DNA of 64,000 nt from Bradyrhizobium algeriense (GTDB lineage Bacteria; Pseudomonadota; Alphaproteobacteria; Rhizobiales; Xanthobacteraceae). Each line of letters starts with the position of its first letter. The first letter of the stretch is position 1. The stretch spans positions 1 to 64,000 of the forward strand of contig NZ_PYCN01000029.1 in assembly GCF_003062295.1 (NCBI RefSeq), written 5' to 3'. Under the pieces are notes generated by a model. It saw nothing but the letters and a program-made list of their open reading frames with translations. It ran no database searches and was not told the DNA's origin. Both the position numbers and the translations under genes were made by a program. Below, piece by piece: positions 16,438-24,661 of this stretch.

Positions 16438-17481
16438 ATGTCCATTCTCGAACTCGACCGTGTCGGCAAACAGTTCGGCACGCAGACAGTCGTCGATGAC
16501 CTCAGTCTCGCGGTCGGCAAGGGGGAGTTCATCTCCTTCCTCGGTCCCTCGGGCTGCGGAAAGACCACGACGCTGCAGATGATTGCGGGTTTCCTCGATC
16601 CCTCGCGCGGCGCGATCCGGCTCGAGGGACGAGACCTGACCGCCGTGCAGCCGGCGAAGCGCGGGCTCGGTATCGTATTCCAGAGCTATGCCCTGTTTCC
16701 TCATATGACGGCGGCTGAGAACGTCTCCTTTGGCCTTGAGATGCGACGCGTACCACGGGCTGAGCGCGCAGAGCGTGTCCGCGCCACGCTGGCGATGGTC
16801 GGGCTCGCCAGCTATGAAGATCGTTACCCGCGGCGCATGTCGGGCGGCCAGCAGCAGCGCGTGGCGCTTGCCCGCGCGCTGGTGATCCGGCCGAGCGTGC
16901 TGCTACTCGACGAGCCGCTGTCGAACCTCGATGCCAAGCTGCGCGAGGAGATGCAAATCGAGTTGCGCCAGATCCAGCGTAATCTCGGCACCACCACGAT
17001 CCTCGTCACGCATGACCAGATCGAGGCGATGTCACTGTCCGACCGGATCGTGGTCATGAGCCAGGGGCGGATCGAACAGATCGGCACGCCGCAGGAGACC
17101 TATGAGCGACCGGCCTCGGCCTTCGTCTCCCAATTTCTTGGCAAGACCAACGATTTCGCCGCGACCGTCGACCGGACCGTCGCCCCGGCGCGGCTGGTCG
17201 CCGGCTCCTGGAGCGCGTCCGCGCCTATAGGTGTCGTCGGTCCGGTGACGGTGAGCGTGCGCCCCGAGCGGATCGGTTTCGGTGACACGGGGCTCTCTGC
17301 GAAGATCGTCACCCGGATATTCCAGGGCAATCACTGGCTATTCCAGTGCGAGACCGAATGTGGCCCCGCGACTGTGATCCGTCAGAACGATGGCAAGCCG
17401 CAGCCCGTCGAAGGCGAGGCTGTTCGACTCGCCTGGCGGCCGGAAGACATTAGCCTGCGGGGCGCTGGAGTTGCCGCATGA
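16438..17481 (+). CDS. ABC transporter ATP-binding protein (PotA-like)
   Basis: 347 residues from ATG 16438. Walker A GPSGCGKTT (about 38-46), Q-loop FQSYALFPHM, signature MSGGQQQRVALARAL, Walker B LLLDEPLSNLDAKL and the switch His in LVTHDQIEA are all intact. A C-terminal TOBE-type regulatory region (about 270-347) is typical of PotA/FbpC/MalK-like ATPases. The end overlaps the next permease by four bases (ATGA). Confidence 0.93.
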   Translation: MSILELDRVGKQFGTQTVVDDLSLAVGKGEFISFLGPSGCGKTTTLQMIAGFLDPSRGAIRLEGRDLTAVQPAKRGLGIVFQSYALFPHMTAAENVSFGLEMRRVPRAERAERVRATLAMVGLASYEDRYPRRMSGGQQQRVALARALVIRPSVLLLDEPLSNLDAKLREEMQIELRQIQRNLGTTTILVTHDQIEAMSLSDRIVVMSQGRIEQIGTPQETYERPASAFVSQFLGKTNDFAATVDRTVAPARLVAGSWSASAPIGVVGPVTVSVRPERIGFGDTGLSAKIVTRIFQGNHWLFQCETECGPATVIRQNDGKPQPVEGEAVRLAWRPEDISLRGAGVAA

Positions 17482-18386
17482 GTGCCGCCATCGACACCGC
17501 TGCGGCAAACACTGTGGCGACGGCGGACACGCGCGATGTGCGCGCGGCATGGGCGCTGACCGCGCCTGCGCTGATGCTGTTCATCGGTGTGCTGGTGATC
17601 CCGCTCGCCATGACGGTGATGCTCTCGTTCCATGACTGGGGCCAGTACAAGGGCATCGAGCCGGTCTTCATCCTGAAGAACTGGCACGAGGTCGCGACCG
17701 ATCCTTATTTTGCCGAGATGTTCTGGCGGACCTTCCGCATCGCGTTGTTGACCACGCTGATCACCGCCGTGCTCGGTGCGCCGGAGGCCTACATCCTCAA
17801 CCGCATGAGCGGACGCTGGAAGAGCTTCTTCCTGCTCGTGATCCTTGGCCCATTGCTGATCTCCGTGGTGGCGCGCACGCTCGGCTGGGCGCTCTTGTTC
17901 GGCGGCAACAATGGCCTCGTCAACAAGCTCCTGATGTCGCTAGGGCTGATCGGCAGGCCGCTGCCCTTCATGTTCACCGAAACCGGCATGGTCGTAGCAC
18001 TCGCACATGTGATGATGCCGTTCATGGTGCTGTCGGTCTGGGCGGCGCTGCAGCGCGTCGACCCGCAGATCGAGAACGCCGCCTTGTCGCTCGGCGCCAG
18101 TCCGCTCACGATCATCCGCCGCATCGTCCTGCCGCAGATCATGCCGGGCGTGTTGTCGGGCGCGATCATCGTGTTCTCGCTGTCCGCCAGCGCCTTTGCG
18201 ACGCCAGCCATCATCGGCGGCCGACGGCTCAAGGTCGCGGCGACGCTCGCCTATGACGAGTTTCTCAATACGCTGAACTGGCCGCTCGGCGCAGCCGTTG
18301 CGGTCCTGCTTCTGGTAGCCCTCGTGATGATCGTCGTCGGCAGCAATGCACTGATCGAGCGACGCTATGCCGAGGTGTTCCGATGA
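17478..18386 (+). CDS. ABC transporter permease (PotB-like)
   Basis: 302 residues with about six transmembrane segments. The first (ALTAPALMLFIGVLVIPLAM) follows a cytoplasmic N-terminus. The EAA loop is recognisable as ENAALSLGASPLTIIRRIVL (about 198-217), the contact site for the ATPase. It overlaps both neighbours by four bases, so the ATPase and both permeases are translationally coupled. Confidence 0.92.
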   Translation: MSAAIDTAAANTVATADTRDVRAAWALTAPALMLFIGVLVIPLAMTVMLSFHDWGQYKGIEPVFILKNWHEVATDPYFAEMFWRTFRIALLTTLITAVLGAPEAYILNRMSGRWKSFFLLVILGPLLISVVARTLGWALLFGGNNGLVNKLLMSLGLIGRPLPFMFTETGMVVALAHVMMPFMVLSVWAALQRVDPQIENAALSLGASPLTIIRRIVLPQIMPGVLSGAIIVFSLSASAFATPAIIGGRRLKVAATLAYDEFLNTLNWPLGAAVAVLLLVALVMIVVGSNALIERRYAEVFR

Positions 18387-19189
18387 GGACCAATGGCCCG
18401 CTGGCGCTCATCTTCCATACGATCTTCGTCGTCGTCATGCTGGCGCCGATTGTGGTGGTCTGCCTCGTCGCGTTCACGCCCGAGGGCTACCTGTCGCTGC
18501 CGGCCACCAGTTTCTCGCTGCGCTGGTTCAGGACGATCGCGAACTATCCCGAGTTCGTCCATGCCTTCTGGGTGAGCCTCGGGCTAGGCGCGCTGTCCTC
18601 GCTGGTGGCGCTGCTGTTCGCGGTGCCGGCGGCGCTTGCCATCGCCCGTTATCAGTTTCGGGGCCGCGACGTTCTCGCAGCACTGTTCCTCTCGCCGTTG
18701 ATGATCCCGCATGTCGTGCTGGGGATCGCCTTCCTGCGCTTCTTCACGTCGATCGGCATCGGCGGCAGTTTCGCGGGGCTGCTGGTCGCTCATGTGGTAG
18801 TCGTGTTCCCGTTCGCACTCCGGCTGACGTTGGCCGCGGCGACCGGCATGGATCGCTCGGTCGAGATGGCCGCGGTCTCGCTCGGCGCCGGCGGTTGGAC
18901 GTTGTTCCGCCGCGTGACCTTGCCTCTGATCCTGCCGGGCGTGATCAGCGGTTGGGCGCTTGCCTTCATTCAGTCCTTTGACGATCTGACCATGACCGTC
19001 TTCCTGGCCGCGCCCGGCACCGAGACGCTGCCCGTTCGCATGTTTCTTTATATCCAGGACAACATCGATCCGCTGGTGACCTCCGTCTCGGCCAGCGTGA
19101 TCGCGATCACCATGACCGCCCTGATCCTGCTCGACCGCTTCTACGGGCTCGACCGCGTGCTCGCCGGCAAGAGCGATCCAGGGCGCTAG
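18383..19189 (+). CDS. ABC transporter permease (PotC-like)
   Basis: 268 residues and six predicted transmembrane helices. The EAA motif is EMAAVSLGAGGWTLFRRVTL (about 158-177). SFDDLTMTVFLAAPGTETLP matches the typical PotC/YnjC periplasmic-loop signature (SxDDxxxTxFxxG). It is the second half of the permease heterodimer; only 19 bases separate it from the first oxidoreductase gene. Confidence 0.92.
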   Translation: MRTNGPLALIFHTIFVVVMLAPIVVVCLVAFTPEGYLSLPATSFSLRWFRTIANYPEFVHAFWVSLGLGALSSLVALLFAVPAALAIARYQFRGRDVLAALFLSPLMIPHVVLGIAFLRFFTSIGIGGSFAGLLVAHVVVVFPFALRLTLAAATGMDRSVEMAAVSLGAGGWTLFRRVTLPLILPGVISGWALAFIQSFDDLTMTVFLAAPGTETLPVRMFLYIQDNIDPLVTSVSASVIAITMTALILLDRFYGLDRVLAGKSDPGR

Positions 19190-19208
19190 GAGAACCCAAG
19201 GAAAACCT

Positions 19209-20348
19209 ATGTCAAAGGAATATGACGTCGCTGTCGTGGGCGGCGGCCTGCTCGGCTCCGCTATCGCCTGGGGGCTTGGCCGGCTCGGCAAGAAGGTCGT
19301 CGTGCTCGACGAGGGCGACATCGCCAAGCGCGCTTCGCGGGCAAACTTCGCGCTGGTCTGGGTGCAGAGCAAGGGGCTCGGCATGCCGGCCTACACCGGC
19401 TGGACAATGCGGGCGTCCGAAAGCTGGGGCAGGCTAGCCGCCGAATTGAAAGATCAGACCGGGCTCGACGTCGCCCTGCAGCAGAATGGCGGCTTTCACT
19501 TGACGCTGGGCGAGGACGAGTTCGCGCAGCGCACTCAGCTTGTGACACGCATGCACAACCAGGTGGGCGCGGCTGACTACAGGATGGCGATGCTGTCGGC
19601 GTCGGAAGTCAGAAAGATGCTGCCGCTGATCGGACCCGAGGTGTCGGGCGGCAGCTTCTGTCCGCTGGACGGGCACGTGAATTCGCTGCGCACTTTTCGC
19701 GCCTTCCACACGGGACTGAAGCTGTTCGGCGTCGACTATTTTCCGGAGCGGCCGGTCTCGGCGATCGCCCGGAGCGGCGGCGAATTCCGGCTGTCGACAT
19801 CGCAGGGCGAGATCCGCGCCGGCAAGGTCGTGCTCTCCGCCGGCAACGCCAACCAGACGCTCGCGCCGATGGTCGGCTTGTCGGCGCCGATGGGACCGAC
19901 CCGAGGGCAGATCGTGGTGACCGAGCGCACCGTGCCGTTCCTGCCGCATCCCTTGACCACCATTCGCCAGACCGACGAGGGCACGGTGATGATTGGAGAC
20001 AGCAAGGAAGATCAGCTTGACGATCGCACGCTGAACCATTCGATCAGCGCCGTGATGGCGGATCGGGCGCAGCGCATGTTCCCGCATCTGGCCCGCCTCA
20101 ACGTCATCAGGACCTGGTCCGGCATCCGCGTGATGCCGCAGGATGGCTTCCCGATCTACGATCAGTCGGAGCGCGAGCCGGGCGCTTTCGTCACCTGCTG
20201 TCATTCCGGTGTAACGCTCGCGTCCAACCACGCCTTCGATATTGCCCGGATGGTCGCGGCGGGTGCGCTCGAACCGGAACTCGTCGGCGCGTTTTCGGCC
20301 CGCCGCTTCGACGCGAACCAGGCTGCGGCAGGCAGCGGCTACTACTGA
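19209..20348 (+). CDS. FAD-dependent oxidoreductase, DAO family (first beta-like subunit)
   Basis: 379 residues. It belongs to the D-amino-acid-oxidase/glycine-oxidase fold: dinucleotide motif DVAVVGGGLLGSAIAWGLG (about 6-24), Glu/Asp that binds ribose (VLDEGD), and the C-terminal TWSGIRVMPQDGFPIYD segment where FAD closes. Homologous subunits occur in octopine/nopaline oxidases, HcnC and D-hydroxyproline dehydrogenase, which oxidise secondary amines or imino acids and pass electrons to partner subunits. A second DAO subunit lies later in the same operon. AGGAG and AAGGAA precede the start. Confidence 0.85.
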   Translation: MSKEYDVAVVGGGLLGSAIAWGLGRLGKKVVVLDEGDIAKRASRANFALVWVQSKGLGMPAYTGWTMRASESWGRLAAELKDQTGLDVALQQNGGFHLTLGEDEFAQRTQLVTRMHNQVGAADYRMAMLSASEVRKMLPLIGPEVSGGSFCPLDGHVNSLRTFRAFHTGLKLFGVDYFPERPVSAIARSGGEFRLSTSQGEIRAGKVVLSAGNANQTLAPMVGLSAPMGPTRGQIVVTERTVPFLPHPLTTIRQTDEGTVMIGDSKEDQLDDRTLNHSISAVMADRAQRMFPHLARLNVIRTWSGIRVMPQDGFPIYDQSEREPGAFVTCCHSGVTLASNHAFDIARMVAAGALEPELVGAFSARRFDANQAAAGSGYY

Positions 20349-20393
20349 CATCGAGACGTCCGGGCGGGCGAGAAAACGGTGAAGAGGCATCCC

Positions 20394-20690
20394 ATGTTCA
20401 AACGATCCGATCAGGACAGCAGAAGATCCGTGCACATCCTCGTGGACGGGGCCGCCGTCGAGGCGCGCGAGGGCGATACTGTTTCCGCTGCGCTGCTCGT
20501 CTCCGGCCGAGACGTGCGCCGCGCGACTGCGGTGAGCGGCGCGCCGCGCTTGCCCTATTGCATGATGGGTGTGTGTTTCGACTGCCTCGTCACCATCGAC
20601 GGCGTCGGCAATCGCCAGGGCTGCCTGGTGCCCGTCGCCGAGGGCATGCAGATCGAAATTCAGAAGGGCAAAAGGGAAATCGGCCGATGA
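20394..20690 (+). CDS. Small [2Fe-2S] subunit, HcnA/OoxC-like
   Basis: 98 residues from ATG 20394, with GAAGAGG six bases upstream; an in-frame GTG at 20379 is the alternative. The plant-type cluster ligands are CMMGVCFDC (C-x4-C-x2-C) plus a final Cys in RQGCLVPV. This is the gamma/A subunit of heterotrimeric amine dehydrogenases (HcnA, sarcosine oxidase alpha N-terminus). It overlaps the next gene as ATGA at 20687-20690, the coupling expected of subunits made in fixed ratio. Confidence 0.85.
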   Translation: MFKRSDQDSRRSVHILVDGAAVEAREGDTVSAALLVSGRDVRRATAVSGAPRLPYCMMGVCFDCLVTIDGVGNRQGCLVPVAEGMQIEIQKGKREIGR

Positions 20691-22105
20691 ACAGGACTCC
20701 CAGGCGCGATAGCTATGATGTCGTGGTTATCGGGGCAGGGCCCGCTGGGCTCGCTGCCACAGCGACCGCGGCCGAGGCCGGCCTGTCGACGCTGCTGCTC
20801 GACGAGAATGCCGGCCCCGGCGGCCAGGTCTGGCGCGCCATCGCCTCGACCCCGGTGACGGAACGTGATCGCCTCGGCGCCGACTATTGGGCGGGCGCGG
20901 ACCTTGTCGATGCAGTGCGATCGAGCAGTGCCGAGATCGTCCAGCGCGCGACGGTCTGGAGTCTTGACCGGAATCTCGAGGTCGGTGTGTCGGTCGGCGG
21001 CGCGTCGTTTTTCGTCAAGGCGCGGCGTGTGATTCTGGCGACGGGCGCGCTTGAGCGGCCGTTTCCAATTCCGGGCTGGACGCTTCCGGGGGTGATGACC
21101 GCAGGCGCCGCGCAGACGATGCTGAAGTCCTCAGGGCTGGTGCCGGACGGGCAGACGGTGATCGCCGGTCAGGGACCGCTGCTTTGGCTGCTCGCAGCGC
21201 AGATCCTGCGTCTTGGCGGTCGCATCGACCGCATCCTCGACACGACCGAGCGCCGGAATTATTTCGCCGCGCTGCCTCACGCCTTCGCCTTCGTAACGTC
21301 GCCCTATTTTGCAAAGGGACTCGCGATGATGAAGGAGGTGCGAGCGAAAGTGCCGGTGGTGACCGGTGTCAGCGAACTCGAGGCCGCCGGTGATGGCCAG
21401 CTCGCAACCGTGACCTATACGGCCGGCGGCCGACGCGAGACGATTGCGGCCGAGTTATTGCTGCTGCATCAGGGCGTGGTGCCCAACATCAATCTCGCAA
21501 TGGCGGCGGGGATCGAGCACCGCTGGGACGACCTGCAGCTCTGCTGGTCGCCCGTGCTCGATCGCGACGGCAGTTCGTCGGTCGAGGGCATCGCTGTCGC
21601 TGGCGATGGTGCCGGGATCGGCGGCGCGGGAGCCGCAATTGTCCGCGGCCGTATCGCCGCGAGATCTGCGGTCGAGGCCCTGGCGCCTGCGGCTGCTGCG
21701 AAGCTTGCACCCATGTCGACGTTCAGGACATCGTTGGCCCAGGCCGAGCGCGGCCGTGCCTTCCTCGACACGCTGTTCCGTCCCGCCCGGCAGTTTCGCA
21801 TCCCCTCAGGCGCCACCATCGTCTGCCGCTGCGAGGAGGTCACGGCCAAGGACATTCTCGACGCCGTCGCGATCGGTGCGACCGGCCCCAACCAGCTCAA
21901 GGCCTATCGTCGCACCGGCATGGGTCCCTGCCAGGGCCGGCTCTGCGGTCTGACCGTCACTGAGTTGATGGCGCAGGCCCGTGGCAAGACTCCCCAGGAG
22001 ATAGGCTATTACCGGCTGCGCGCACCGGTAAAGCCGATCACGCTGGCGGAGCTGGCGGCCGTGCCGAAGACAGAGGCCGACGTCCAGGCCGTGGTGCGCG
22101 GATGA
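20687..22105 (+). CDS. FAD/NAD(P)-binding subunit, HcnB/OoxA-like, with C-terminal [2Fe-2S] domain
   Basis: 472 residues from ATG 20687. Domains in order: FAD-binding VVIGAGPAGLAATATAAEAG (about 13-32) with GGQVWR, a second Rossmann motif (VIAGQGPLLWLLAAQ, about 158), a GDGAGIGGA FAD-closing motif, and a C-terminal BFD-like iron-sulfur domain (CRCEEVTAKDI, then MGPCQGRLCG). This is the alpha subunit of octopine/nopaline-oxidase and hydrogen-cyanide-synthase-like complexes. Four-base overlaps on both sides (22102-22105 with the next gene) support one complex. Confidence 0.88.
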   Translation: MNRTPRRDSYDVVVIGAGPAGLAATATAAEAGLSTLLLDENAGPGGQVWRAIASTPVTERDRLGADYWAGADLVDAVRSSSAEIVQRATVWSLDRNLEVGVSVGGASFFVKARRVILATGALERPFPIPGWTLPGVMTAGAAQTMLKSSGLVPDGQTVIAGQGPLLWLLAAQILRLGGRIDRILDTTERRNYFAALPHAFAFVTSPYFAKGLAMMKEVRAKVPVVTGVSELEAAGDGQLATVTYTAGGRRETIAAELLLLHQGVVPNINLAMAAGIEHRWDDLQLCWSPVLDRDGSSSVEGIAVAGDGAGIGGAGAAIVRGRIAARSAVEALAPAAAAKLAPMSTFRTSLAQAERGRAFLDTLFRPARQFRIPSGATIVCRCEEVTAKDILDAVAIGATGPNQLKAYRRTGMGPCQGRLCGLTVTELMAQARGKTPQEIGYYRLRAPVKPITLAELAAVPKTEADVQAVVRG

Positions 22106-23223
22106 CGAAGCTCGCGGATGCCATCATCGTGGGTGGCGGCATCCACGGATGCTCGACCGCGCTTCACATGTGCCTTGCGGGAATGAAGCCGGTGCTGATC
22201 GAGAAGGACTATGCCGGCCGCCACGCCTCAGGGGTGAATGCCGGCGGCGTTCGTCAACTCGCGCGGCATATCCCCGAGATTCCGCTCTCGATCCGCTCGA
22301 TGGGAATTTGGGAGCGGATCGCGGAGCTCCTCGACGATGATTGCAGCTTCGAGAGCCACGGCCAGGTCCTGGTCGCGGAGAATGACGCAGAACTGGAAGC
22401 ATGCCGCGCACGTGTCGCGGAACTGAACGCGCTTGGCTTCACCCACGAAGAGCTGATTGACGCAGCCGAGCTGCGCCGGCTGGTGCCTGCGGTGGCTGAC
22501 ACTTGTCCCGGTGGAATAGTGTCACGGCGCGATGGCGCGGCCAATCCCGCGCAGACCACGACGGCGTTTCGGCGCAAAGCGGCTGCGCTTGGCGCCACGG
22601 TCTGCGAGGGCGTGGCCGCGAGCAATGTCCGGCAGCGCGACGGGCTCTGGCACGTCGACGTTGGCGTGGACAGCTATGCTGCCCCGGTGCTCGTCAACGC
22701 CGCTGGTGCGTGGGCTGGACGAATTGCCGACGCCCTCGGCGAACCGGTCCCGGTCGAGACCGTGGCGCCGATGCTGATGATCACGTCACACGTGCCGCAC
22801 TTCATCGATCCAGTCGTGATCCTGCGCGGCCGCAAACTGTCCTTCAAACAATTCGCCAACGGCACCGTGCTGATCGGCGGCGGTCATCTGGCGACGCCGG
22901 ATCAGGATCGCAACGAGACCGTGCTGGATTGGCGGAGCCTCGCCGTGAGCGCGCGCACCGTGTTCGAACTGTTTCCGGTCATGCGCGGTGCGACGATCGT
23001 CCGCGCCTGGGCCGGCATCGAGGCCAAGACAAAAGATGATCTGCCCGTCTTTGGGCCGAGTGCCCGTCACAAGGGCCTTTATCACCAGTTCGGGTTTTCG
23101 CTGCATGGCTTCCAACTCGGTCCCGGCGCCGGCGCCGTAATGGCGGAGCTGATTGTCAATGGCGGCACCCAGACCCGGATCGGCGATCTGGGCATCGCCC
23201 GTTTCCACGCTTCCACACCCTAA
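22102..23223 (+). CDS. FAD-dependent oxidoreductase, DAO family (second beta-like subunit)
   Basis: 373 residues. Dinucleotide motif ADAIIVGGGIHGCSTALHMC (about 5-24), HASGVNAGGVRQLARH flavin-contact segment, and C-terminal FSLHGFQLGPGAGAVMAELI. It is the likely catalytic beta subunit of the HcnB-like protein to which it is coupled by ATGA. The earlier DAO gene (19209) is an extra paralogue with a different N-terminal signature. Either two activities share the electron-transfer subunits, or one gene oxidises a different intermediate. Confidence 0.85.
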   Translation: MTKLADAIIVGGGIHGCSTALHMCLAGMKPVLIEKDYAGRHASGVNAGGVRQLARHIPEIPLSIRSMGIWERIAELLDDDCSFESHGQVLVAENDAELEACRARVAELNALGFTHEELIDAAELRRLVPAVADTCPGGIVSRRDGAANPAQTTTAFRRKAAALGATVCEGVAASNVRQRDGLWHVDVGVDSYAAPVLVNAAGAWAGRIADALGEPVPVETVAPMLMITSHVPHFIDPVVILRGRKLSFKQFANGTVLIGGGHLATPDQDRNETVLDWRSLAVSARTVFELFPVMRGATIVRAWAGIEAKTKDDLPVFGPSARHKGLYHQFGFSLHGFQLGPGAGAVMAELIVNGGTQTRIGDLGIARFHASTP

Positions 23224-23235
23224 GAAGAGGACATC

Positions 23236-23583
23236 ATGAGCATTATCCGCAGCATCCGCACCCCGATCATGCACCGCGCCGTCGAAGCCAATGGCTTCGT
23301 CTTCGTTGGCGGCACGATCGCCGACGACACGGGTGCATCAATGGGCGAGCAGATCCGCAACATCCTCGGCAAGATCGCCGGCTATCTGAAGGAGGCGGGA
23401 ACCGATACGTCCCGCGTGGTCAGCGCGTCGATCTTCGTCACGGATCTCTCCAGAAAGAAGGAAATGGACGCGGCCTGGACCGAATTTTTCGGCGAAGATT
23501 TGCCGGCACGAGCAACAGTCGGCGTGGCCGATCTCGGAGGTGGCGCCTTGATTGAAGTGGTGGTCACCGCGCTCAAGGGCTGA
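23236..23583 (+). CDS. RidA-family imine/enamine deaminase
   Basis: 115 residues of the RidA/YjgF/UK114 family, which hydrolyses reactive 2-imino acids to oxoacids and ammonia. FVGGTIADDTGASMGEQ and the C-terminal GVADLGGGALIEVVVTA block, with the conserved Glu of the trimer active site, are seen. The Arg that usually contacts the carboxylate (RATVGVADL) is present. It closes the operon 12 bases after the second DAO subunit, placing it exactly where an imine product of the dehydrogenase would need clearing. Confidence 0.88.
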   Translation: MSIIRSIRTPIMHRAVEANGFVFVGGTIADDTGASMGEQIRNILGKIAGYLKEAGTDTSRVVSASIFVTDLSRKKEMDAAWTEFFGEDLPARATVGVADLGGGALIEVVVTALKG

Positions 23584-23670
23584 CGCTTTTGGAAGGCGGC
23601 GACGTCGACAGATAAGCCCCCATAAACTCAGGCAAAACTTCTGGAGGCAAACTCGGCTTGCGCGCGACCT

Positions 23671-23800
23671 AGAGCGGGATGACTTTTCTTCGAATCGTCA
23701 TCCCGCTCTATCCCTTTGATTTGAGCATGATCTCCGCGCAAACGCGTTTCCGCGTTTGTCGCGAGGGAAAACCGGTACCCACTTTTCCGGATCATGCTCT
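23671..23800. repeat. Composite palindromic repeat element
   Basis: Two nested inverted repeats. The first is AGAGCGGGATGAC (23671-23683) against GTCATCCCGCTCT (23697-23709). The second is GAGCATGATC (23723-23732) against GATCATGCTC (23790-23799), enclosing AAACGCG/CGCGTTT. From memory this is one of the most frequent intergenic repeats in Bradyrhizobium and related Rhizobiales. It may act as a transcription end for the preceding operon. The rest of 23584-23909 holds nothing else I can name. Confidence 0.75.
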
Positions 23801-23909
23801 AGGTAGCGCGCGAGACAGCTCGAGCAGAGGATTCACAGAATGAGCGGTTATGGAAGGACCGCTCACGCAAGGCGGACATTCCAAGCATCGCCTGCGTCTT
23901 GTCCGGGGG

Positions 23910-24392
23910 CTACGAGATCGCAATGATCTCAAGCTCTTGACCGGATGTGCTGACGACATCCCCAACAGCTTTGCCTATCAGAGACCTCGCCACCGGGGAC
24001 ACGAAGGAAATGGAACCGGCCTTGGGGTCCGCTTCGTCCTCTCCCACGATATGATATTTCTGCACGCGCCCATCGTCGCGCCGGAAGGTCACGGTGCTGC
24101 CAAAGGCGACGGTGTCAGCTGACGTCGGATTGGTGATGACCTGAGCCGTCCGAACTCTTGCCGCAAAGTAGCGCGCATCACGCAAGGGCGTTGCGGCTTG
24201 CCGCCGCCGCTCATTCACGTCTTCGATCTTCTGCGCCGTCTCGTACGCCTCGCGAGCCTGCTGGAGTTGAAATTCCAGAGCCTTTAATCCCGCTTCCGTA
24301 ACAAGGTTCGGATGAGGTGAAACCGGGCGATCGGGCAGCAACGTCTCCGACGCAGTTTCGGCACTGTCTTCCTTGGTGAAGGCAACGCTCAA
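23910..24392 (-). CDS. GreA/GreB-family transcription factor with TTG start
   Basis: 160 residues. The N-terminal coiled coil (about 30-80: LVTEAGLKALEFQLQQARE, RRQAATPLRDARYFAARVRT) and the C-terminal FKBP-like half (VAFGSTVTFRRDDG, YHIVGEDEADP, ISFVSPVARSLIGKAVGD) match GreA/GreB, which rescue backtracked RNA polymerase by stimulating transcript cleavage. The start is TTG at 24392, because AAGGAG lies eight bases upstream and the product then begins SVAFTKEDSAE as in homologues. A 24-bp tandem duplication sits right behind the ribosome-binding site. It is probably a second, accessory Gre paralogue; the coiled-coil tip acidic residues cannot be assigned safely. Confidence 0.82.
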   Translation of the reverse strand: MSVAFTKEDSAETASETLLPDRPVSPHPNLVTEAGLKALEFQLQQAREAYETAQKIEDVNERRRQAATPLRDARYFAARVRTAQVITNPTSADTVAFGSTVTFRRDDGRVQKYHIVGEDEADPKAGSISFVSPVARSLIGKAVGDVVSTSGQELEIIAIS

Positions 24393-24404
24393 GCTCGGAA
24401 CTCC

Positions 24405-24452
24405 TTTTAAGCGAGATATGCAAAAAGGTTTTAAGCGAGATATGCAAAAAGG
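24405..24452. repeat. 24-bp perfect tandem duplication in the Gre leader
   Basis: Copies at 24405-24428 and 24429-24452 are identical over all 24 bases (TTTTAAGCGAGATATGCAAA followed by AAGG on the plus strand). On the gene's strand the copies form the 5' leader, the inner one merging into the Shine-Dalgarno sequence. Nothing like it occurs elsewhere in the window. Confidence 0.9.
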
Positions 24453-24661
24453 CAGTCGGCGACAAGGGCGCGGACTCGTCAAGGGAACTGTGGCGCAACG
24501 CTCAGCGACTTCTACGAATCATATACCGCAGAGCGAGCCGGGCGCCATTATCAAGTTACTCGTTTGTGGAACACTCGACAGAAGCCCTGTGGCAGTCCTC
24601 TGCGGTGGACAGCCACGGCTTGATCCGTTGGTGTTTTCCGAGTGCGCGCGCGACTGCCGCA

